DNA of 64,000 nt. Source: a bacterium (GTDB lineage: Bacteria > Myxococcota_A > Bradymonadia > UBA7976 > UBA1532). Shown piece by piece: positions 59,179 through 64,000 of the stretch. The notes under the pieces are model-generated. The model saw only the letters and a list, made by a program, of their open reading frames with translations. It searched no databases and had not been told where the DNA came from. The DNA is taken from the NCBI GenBank assembly GCA_030426085.1, contig JAUHYW010000016.1:79842-143841 (forward strand), written 5' to 3'. Made by a program: the position numbers and the translations under genes. How positions within the stretch are numbered: position 1 is the stretch's first letter; every line of letters starts with the position of its first letter.

Positions 59179-59957
59179 CACGCCGCCTCCGCGCCGAGGA
59201 TCGGGGCCGCGTCGAAGTCGACGTCCTCCGGCGGCAGCCAGGCGAAGCGCTCGACCCCCCGCCGGACGAGCGCCTTGCGGGCGGCGGTCCACTCGACCCG
59301 ATGGCGGGTCCGGCTCGGCTTCGGATGGACCACCGCGGCGCAGGCGTCGGCCCACTGCGCGTTGCGCTCGAGGCCGAGGACGTCGGCGAGCGCGAAGAGC
59401 TGACCCCGGGGGTCGGCGACCATGGCCTCGTGGCGCAGTTCGAACAGGTCGCCCGCCGGCAGCCGGGCCTTGATGCCCTCGATGGCCTCGCAGGTCTCGA
59501 AGTACCACCGGATCGCGTCGTCGAGCGGCATGCCCCGGGTCGAGATGGTGGCGATGTTGTCCCACACCGAGCGCACGACGTGGATGAACCGGACCGGCAG
59601 CCGCACCGTCTCGCGCAGCCGGCCGAGCAGCGCGGGCTCGTCGTGCAGCCACCACGACGACCGGCCGCCCTTCTTGTCCCCGATCACCCGCAGGCGCCGC
59701 TGCCGCCCCTGCCACGCGCCGGGGATCGAGTAGTCGTAATCCATGTGGATGCGCCCCGCCGCCCCGAAGCGCCGGGCGTGACCGGCGATCTCGTCGAAGA
59801 GCGCCGCCCGGCCCACCCCGTCGCGGATGCGGCTCAGCGCGTCGAGCTCGATGCTGACGAGCATGTCGGGGTGGGCGTCGAGCAGCGCGCCGACGAGGCT
59901 GTGCCCGCTGCGGGGCTGGCCGATGAACATGCAGTAGGTCTCGAGGTGGTCGAACAT
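59178..59957 (-). CDS. Sulfotransferase (Sulfotransfer_1/3-like)
   Basis: A 259-residue PAPS-dependent sulfotransferase. The phosphosulfate loop is FIGQPRSGHSLVGALLDAHP (from residue 11) and the 3'-phosphate region is FIHVVRSVWDNIATIS (near 124-139), with RWYFETCEAIEG after it. The start is supported by GGAGGCACC just upstream of the ATG. Its stop overlaps the FAAL start. With the second sulfotransferase it suggests that the cluster's product carries at least one sulfate, or that the two enzymes act on different positions. Confidence 0.9.
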   Translation of the reverse strand: MFDHLETYCMFIGQPRSGHSLVGALLDAHPDMLVSIELDALSRIRDGVGRAALFDEIAGHARRFGAAGRIHMDYDYSIPGAWQGRQRRLRVIGDKKGGRSSWWLHDEPALLGRLRETVRLPVRFIHVVRSVWDNIATISTRGMPLDDAIRWYFETCEAIEGIKARLPAGDLFELRHEAMVADPRGQLFALADVLGLERNAQWADACAAVVHPKPSRTRHRVEWTAARKALVRRGVERFAWLPPEDVDFDAAPILGAEAA

Positions 59958-59990
59958 GGTGCCTCCAGAGGGCGAGCGAGGGCGGGGGGC

Positions 59991-60797
59991 TCAGGCGACG
60001 CCGGACCACACCGTCGGAAACAGGGGATCAGCAGCCAGCGGCTCGCCCGGTGAGAGGCGCGGGGCCCAGATCAGCGGGAGCGTGTGCGGCCGCGGGTCGA
60101 AGCGCACGTCGGGGCCGACGAGCCGCAGCACGATCGCCCGCCGCCGGCCCGGGCCGGGGTTGCCCGACGCCCGGTGCAGCGTGCGGGCGTGGAAGAGCAC
60201 GCAGTCGCCCGGCTCGCACTCGGCGACGATCCGATCGGCCGGATCGACCACCGCGTCGACGTCCGGGACCGGCTGCTCGGCTGCGTGGGTCACCCGATCG
60301 GCGCCGGTGTCGAAGCTCTTGGGGTGATACGCCTGCCCCCACAAGTGCGAGCCGCGCACGAACTCCAGCGCGCCGGTGTCGCGGCGCACGTCGTCGAGCG
60401 GGATCCAGATCGAGTAGACCGCCTCGCCCGACAGCGGCCAGTACGAATAGTCGTGGTGCCAGGGGGTGTCGATCGGCGTGCGGGGCTCCTTGACGAGCAG
60501 CTCGTCGGTGAACAGCACCACCTGCGACAGCCCGGTGGCCTCTGCCATCGCCCGGGCGATGCCCGACTCGGTGACGAACGACCGGAACGCGGGGAACGCG
60601 TGCGACAGGTAGAGATCGCTGTGGAACCCGCCGCGGTCGCCGGCGAACTGCTGGCCGAGAGGGGACGGCCGCGCCAGCGCCTCGTCGAGCGCGCGCTCGA
60701 GGTGGCCCAGCCAGTCGGGGCCGAGGACACCGGGCAGGGTGACGACCCCGTCGGCGGCGAGGCGCACGCGCACATCGAAGCGGGAATTCTGCGTCAT
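59991..60797 (-). CDS. Phytanoyl-CoA dioxygenase-like Fe(II)/2-oxoglutarate hydroxylase
   Basis: A 268-residue PhyH-family oxygenase. The iron triad is visible: His114-x-Asp116 in WHHDYS and distal His208 in LFHARTLHRAS, with Arg220 as the likely 2-oxoglutarate contact. Such enzymes hydroxylate an unactivated carbon. It is the first gene of the cluster, with a weak GAGAG ribosome site, and the sulfotransferase gene follows after 33 bases. Hydroxylation of the acyl chain would create the site for sulfation; that is inference. Confidence 0.92.
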   Translation of the reverse strand: MTQNSRFDVRVRLAADGVVTLPGVLGPDWLGHLERALDEALARPSPLGQQFAGDRGGFHSDLYLSHAFPAFRSFVTESGIARAMAEATGLSQVVLFTDELLVKEPRTPIDTPWHHDYSYWPLSGEAVYSIWIPLDDVRRDTGALEFVRGSHLWGQAYHPKSFDTGADRVTHAAEQPVPDVDAVVDPADRIVAECEPGDCVLFHARTLHRASGNPGPGRRRAIVLRLVGPDVRFDPRPHTLPLIWAPRLSPGEPLAADPLFPTVWSGVA

Positions 60798-61279
60798 CGG
60801 CGTTCTCTCACGGGTCGGGTTGCCCAACGGCCAACCTGTTCTGATGTTCGGGGGCAGCTCTGCATCGGCTCTGGTGCTCGCGTCGAACGGGGGCGTGGAT
60901 CCGCAATCGATTCTCCAGAATCGTGCCCCCGAGCTGCGCCGCATGGCGCGTCGGAGGCCGGAGCGGCGCGCCATGCGGGCGCCGACACCGGTGAGGCGCG
61001 GGCGCACCTCGACGGGGCGATCTTCGTCATCGCGAGCCCCTCTCGTCGGTGGTTTCGGACCGGGCGGCGTCGACTCGAGGCGGGTGTCCTGCCTGCGACC
61101 CGGATGTGCATGAGCGTAGCGGGACCGGGTGGACGTGCCCATAGAGGAATCGCCATCCCCGCGGCCCGCGAGCGCGCCCCACCCATCGGCCATCCCTCGC
61201 GGGCGCGGTCGCGGGGCTTGGCATCCGCCGCCCATCACCCCATCATCGGACCCGTCGTGCATTGGCCGGAGGGCCCTCG
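60798..61279. other. 482-base intergenic region upstream of the lipid-type cluster
   Basis: GC content and third-position bias are lower than in neighbouring genes. Open frames are present but look random. It should contain the promoters of the cluster (minus) and of the BtpA-type gene (plus), but no convincing hexamer pair was found. The ribosome site GGAGGG of the BtpA-type gene lies at its right end. Confidence 0.6.
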
Positions 61280-62080
61280 ATGCGTTTCCTCCTCGATCGT
61301 CGACCCCGCGGCCGCGCGGCGTTCATCGGCATGGTGCACCTCGAGCCGCTGCCCGGCAGCCCCGGCTGGCGGGGCGACCTCTCGACCCTGCTCGCCGCCG
61401 CCGAGCGGGACGCCGACGCCCTGCGGGACGGGGGCTGCGACGCCCTGATCGTCGAGAACATGGGCGATCTGCCCTACCTCAAGGGCCGCGTCGGCCCCGA
61501 GACGGTCGCCGCGATGACCCTCGCCGTCGAGCGGGTCGTCCGCCGGGGGCTGCCGGTGGGGGTGCAGGTGCTCGCCGGGGCCAACGCCGAGGCGCTCGGC
61601 GTCGCGCTGGCCGCCGGAGCCGGGTTCATCCGGGCCGAGGGCTTCGCCTATGCCCACGTCGCGGACGAGGGCATCATCGACGCCTGCGCCGGCCCGCTCC
61701 TGCGCCGTCGGCGGGCGCTGGGGGCCCCGGTCACCGTCTGGGCCGACGTGCAGAAGAAGCACGCCGCCCACGCGATCACCGGCGACCTCTCCGTCGCCGA
61801 GCTGGCCCACGGCGCGGTCTTCTGCGGGGCCGACGTGCTGGTGGTGACCGGGCGGGCGACCGGCGCGAAGACCGCCATCGACGATGTGCGGGCCGTCGCC
61901 GGCTGCGGGGTGCCGGTGGTGGTGGGATCGGGGGTGACCCCGGCCGACGCCGCCGCGCTCGGCGCGGTCGCCGACGGGCTCATCGTCGGGAGCTGGCTCA
62001 AGTACGACGGCGACTGGCGCTCACCGGTCGACCCCCGCCGTGTCGAGCGGCTGCGGGAGGCCCTCGACGACGCCGGCTGA
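61280..62080 (+). CDS. BtpA/SgcQ-family TIM-barrel protein
   Basis: A 266-residue cytoplasmic protein with the BtpA signature: FIGMVHLEPLPGSPGW at the N-terminus, GCDALIVENMGDLPY, GVQVLAGANAEALGVALAAGAGFIRAEG, VWADVQKKHAAH and ADGLIVGSWLK. The fold is a phosphate-binding TIM barrel. BtpA stabilises photosystem I in cyanobacteria, but most bacterial members are uncharacterised and associated with nucleoside or sugar metabolism, so the function here is open. GGAGGG upstream fixes the ATG. It converges with the DUF547 gene. Confidence 0.92.
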   Translation: MRFLLDRRPRGRAAFIGMVHLEPLPGSPGWRGDLSTLLAAAERDADALRDGGCDALIVENMGDLPYLKGRVGPETVAAMTLAVERVVRRGLPVGVQVLAGANAEALGVALAAGAGFIRAEGFAYAHVADEGIIDACAGPLLRRRRALGAPVTVWADVQKKHAAHAITGDLSVAELAHGAVFCGADVLVVTGRATGAKTAIDDVRAVAGCGVPVVVGSGVTPADAAALGAVADGLIVGSWLKYDGDWRSPVDPRRVERLREALDDAG

Positions 62081-62092
62081 GCCCCGGGGGGC

Positions 62093-62902
62093 TCACTTCG
62101 CGGCGTTGATCGACCAGTCGTACTCCATGATCTCGACGTCGACGTCGCCCTTCTTCAGCCGGGCGGCGAGCTGCGTATTGAACTGCGCGGCGAACTCGAC
62201 CGGCGAGCCGGCCTTCTGGGTGAAGTCCCCCCGGAACCACAGATACAGCCGGGTCAGCTTCACCGAGTCGCCCTCGAGCTTCAGCCACCGGGGGTCGTTG
62301 TGGGCCCGGGTCGTCGAGTCCTCGAGCTGGCGGTCGATCTCGGCGCCGGTGTAGGCGAATTGCCGCAGCGGCGGGCAGCCCTCGCTGGCGCAGTTGACCG
62401 CGAAGTGGATGCGGGGCTCGGCGAACTTCGGCCGCAGGTACTGATGCTCGATGGCGTCGAGGCTCACCTGGCCCAGCCCGCCGATGGTCCACCGGGCGTG
62501 GGTCCAGCGCTTGTCGTCGGGGATGTCCTTGATCGACTTCAGCGGCCAGTACTCGACGATGAGCTTGAGGGTGAAGGCGTTGTAGGCGTTGATCAGCAGC
62601 GCCAGCTTGGCGTCCCGGCTCAGCGCCTCGAAGTCGGCCTCGGCGAGCTGGGCGATGTAGGCGTCGAGCGCGGCGGTGTCGGCGGCGAGCTCGCCGTAGA
62701 ACACCCGCCCGTCCTCCCGCACGACCGCCTTGAGCACGCCGCCGAGCTTCGAGTGGTCGAAGCTCTCGCCCTCGGTCTGGGCCCCGTAGGCCTCACCGAT
62801 CTCCACCTGATCGGGCCCGAAGATCTTCTCCAGGGTCTGGCAGCCGGTCAGGGCGAACAGGGCGAGCAGCAGCGGCGAGATGCGGGCGAGCGAGCGGGCC
62901 AT
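62093..62902 (-). CDS. DUF547 domain lipoprotein
   Basis: A 269-residue lipoprotein (lipobox LTGC). The domain matches DUF547: SFDHSKLGGVLKAVV, then ALSRDAKLALLINAYNAFTLKLI, SIKDIP, VSLDAIEHQYLRP, PRIHFAVNCASEGCPPL and LTRLYLWFRGDF. A Cys (Cys in ASEGCP), His (HFAVNC) and acidic residues could form a catalytic site resembling a papain-like fold; activity is not established. GAGGAC lies upstream of the ATG. No operon partner is visible on this side. Confidence 0.9.
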   Translation of the reverse strand: MARSLARISPLLLALFALTGCQTLEKIFGPDQVEIGEAYGAQTEGESFDHSKLGGVLKAVVREDGRVFYGELAADTAALDAYIAQLAEADFEALSRDAKLALLINAYNAFTLKLIVEYWPLKSIKDIPDDKRWTHARWTIGGLGQVSLDAIEHQYLRPKFAEPRIHFAVNCASEGCPPLRQFAYTGAEIDRQLEDSTTRAHNDPRWLKLEGDSVKLTRLYLWFRGDFTQKAGSPVEFAAQFNTQLAARLKKGDVDVEIMEYDWSINAAK

Positions 62903-63035
62903 GGCGTCCTCGATGGGCGTGGTGTCGGGCTGAGCGCGAACGGGCGGGTCTACGGCGTCCCCGGGCGCAGGTTACTGCATTTCGCCGCGCGAGGCACCGG
63001 CCGTCAGCCGGGCAGGCCGCGGTCGAGGCCGCGGC

Positions 63036-63294
63036 CCCGATCTCGAACGCGCGGAGCGCCTGGATCTGATCCTGGGGGCTGCCGAACCCGATGGCATCGG
63101 TGCCCCACAAGGTGCGATCGGGCCCGAAGTCGCAGCAGTTTGCCCATGACAGGGACCGCCTGAGCGGGATCGTTCATCACCTCGCGCCGCAGCGACCCCA
63201 GCTCGGCGTACGCGTTGCCATCGGGCCCGATGCCATGCTCCGCGCACGATCGGATCAGCGCGTCGACGCCCCGGGTCGCCTGCGGATCGTCGGG
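63036..63294 (-). pseudogene. Decayed amidohydrolase (metal-dependent hydrolase) remnant
   Basis: Two adjacent blocks in different minus-strand frames match consecutive parts of a PF04909-type amidohydrolase. The first is DALIRSCAEHGIGPDGNAYA followed by ELGSLRREVMNDPAQAV and MGKLL (63294-63130). Directly after it, in another frame, comes DFGPDRTLWGTDAIGFGSPQ followed by DQIQALRAFEIG. The frame break falls at about 63132, and a C-terminus of the expected kind is missing. Upstream the frame runs into repeat-like sequence (63349 onward). This is a broken gene or a gene degraded by repeat insertion; a single base error could account for only the frameshift. Confidence 0.65.
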
Positions 63295-63348
63295 CCCCTC
63301 CCGCCCCGAGCCGGCGACGAGGTCCGCGGCTGCGGCGGAGCCCCGGTC

Positions 63349-63388
63349 TCGCCAGCGGCTGGGGTCCCCAGACCCCAGCCGCTGGCGA
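63349..63388. repeat. Perfect 18-bp stem hairpin (REP-like)
   Basis: An 18-bp arm (63349-63366) and its exact reverse complement (63371-63388) flank the loop CCCA. The right arm runs into the GGCGATCGATCGCC palindrome that begins at 63384. Such a strong GC stem is unlike any other hairpin in the window and resembles repetitive extragenic palindromes. Confidence 0.8.
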
Positions 63389-63940
63389 TCGATCGCCAGC
63401 CGGATCAGCCGCCGCCGCCCGGATTCTTCGGTGAACGGCAGCAAAACCGTGCCTCGCTCGATCGGGTCACGATCAAACGCCGGCCAGACCGTGCCCTGCG
63501 CGTTCGGCGCGCGATCGATCGAGAGCCCGACGCCGATCGTCGCCCGCAGTTGGCGATCGATCGCCAGCGCGCCGACCGTCCGCCGCCCGGCGCGCGCTCG
63601 ATCGCCAGCCGGATCGTGCTCTCCCGCCCCCGCTGCCGATCGATCGCCACCACGCCGACCGCTTTTGGACCGCGCTGCCGATCAAACGCCACCGCGCCGG
63701 GCGTCTTCGGAGCCGGCTGGCGATCGAACGCCAGCCTGCCGCGCGTCTTCGGGGACGGCTGGCGATCGATCGCCACCTCGCCGGGCCGCCGACGACCGGC
63801 GCCGCGATGCATCTCCAGCTCTCGAGGCGCGACGACACCCGCCGCGGCGTTGCATCGCCACCCCCCGAAGCGGCCGCGGGCGCCGGGCTGGCGATCGATC
63901 GGCGCCCTACGAGGGGTCGACGGACCCCATCGAACGCCAG
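63382..63940. repeat. Array of palindrome-centred 42-bp units
   Basis: Units built on CTGGCGATCGATCGCCAG occur at 63382, 63551, about 63593, 63633, 63675, 63717, 63759, 63888 and about 63927. Three cores are perfect 14-bp palindromes (63384-63397, 63552-63565, 63761-63774). Four consecutive copies (63633, 63675, 63717, 63759) are exactly 42 bases apart. Read on the minus strand they give 14-residue units such as LAFDRQPAPKTPGA. One unit is 41 bases, breaking that frame. Whether it was ever coding is unclear. Confidence 0.75.
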
Positions 63941-64000
63941 CGGATCGAGATCGGGTCGATCGGCTCCCGTTCGACCACGAACCCGCCCGCATCGAGCACG
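63907..64000 (-). CDS. Possible C-terminal end of a gene running in from the right
   Basis: A minus-strand frame enters from the right edge and ends at TAG (63907-63909) after about 31 codons, reading VLDAGGFVVEREPIDPIS and more. Residue choice and codon use look real, but part of the frame overlaps the repeat array, and no family can be recognised. Confidence 0.35.
   Translation of the reverse strand, partial: VLDAGGFVVEREPIDPISIRWRSMGSVDPS

Noticed and set aside
60794..61030. 78-codon minus-strand frame overlapping the PhyH start by ATGA, a possible small leader peptide or peptide precursor
   Set aside because: Codon third positions are only about two-thirds G or C, against nearly all in real genes here, and the residues look random.
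63382..63940. CRISPR-like repeat array
   Set aside because: Repeats are short palindromes with degenerate, partly similar spacers and no cas genes nearby; the period is 42 bases including the repeat.
1..64000. tRNA or rRNA genes
   Set aside because: No cloverleaf-like or rRNA-like stretch was recognised by reading; a tRNAscan or Infernal run would be decisive.

Overview
The window is very GC-rich, bacterial and chromosomal. Its codon third positions are almost all G or C. Many secreted proteins begin with a lipobox and continue with a linker rich in Asp, Pro, Met and Ala. It also carries DUF1592 and DUF1552 proteins, MopE-like Cys motifs, a MYXO-CTERM-like tail and monohaem cytochrome/copper-monooxygenase lipoproteins. 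This combination fits a member of the Myxococcota or a close deltaproteobacterial relative; nothing supports a finer assignment. No rRNA, tRNA, CRISPR array, prophage or intact insertion sequence was seen.

Layout. 1-13 kb: an envelope lipoprotein, an M15 peptidase, a GH13 glycosidase, ndk, an OmpA-type protein with a duplicated module, an FG-GAP/ASPIC lipoprotein, an amidase and malQ (GH13 plus GH77 suggests alpha-glucan handling). 13-20 kb: a cytochrome c/copper monooxygenase-like lipoprotein, a TetR regulator, and a translationally coupled DUF1592-DUF1552-DUF5648 operon. 20-27 kb: PAS-like and GNAT proteins, a zinc phospholipase C-like surface protein, a Gcr-type membrane protein, and an amino-acid permease fused to PTS-EIIA and TrkA-C domains. 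27-38 kb: a second cytochrome/monooxygenase-like lipoprotein that has lost most copper ligands, two related lipoproteins flanking OmpA, a LysR regulator beside a small lipoprotein/ferritin-like pair, and an envelope coiled-coil/OmpA-like pair. 38-40 kb: a divergent pair of unknown genes and a collapsed acetyltransferase.

Two gene groups stand out. At 39.8-53.1 kb a three-gene operon encodes a giant secreted 1688-residue beta-rich protein of unknown family, a 1930-residue alpha-2-macroglobulin without thioester or lipid anchor, and penicillin-binding protein 1C. At 53.3-60.8 kb six tightly packed genes form a compact lipid-type biosynthetic cluster: a PhyH dioxygenase, a sulfotransferase, a fatty acyl-AMP ligase-ACP-condensation protein, a truncated Eco57I/PglX-type methyltransferase core, a second sulfotransferase and a membrane fatty-acid desaturase. 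A plausible product, by inference only, is a sulfated, hydroxylated and desaturated acyl conjugate.

The right end (61-64 kb) has a BtpA-family protein and a DUF547 lipoprotein. Beyond them is a decayed amidohydrolase next to a strong 18-bp stem hairpin and an array of 42-bp units built on a GGCGATCGATCGCC-like palindrome.
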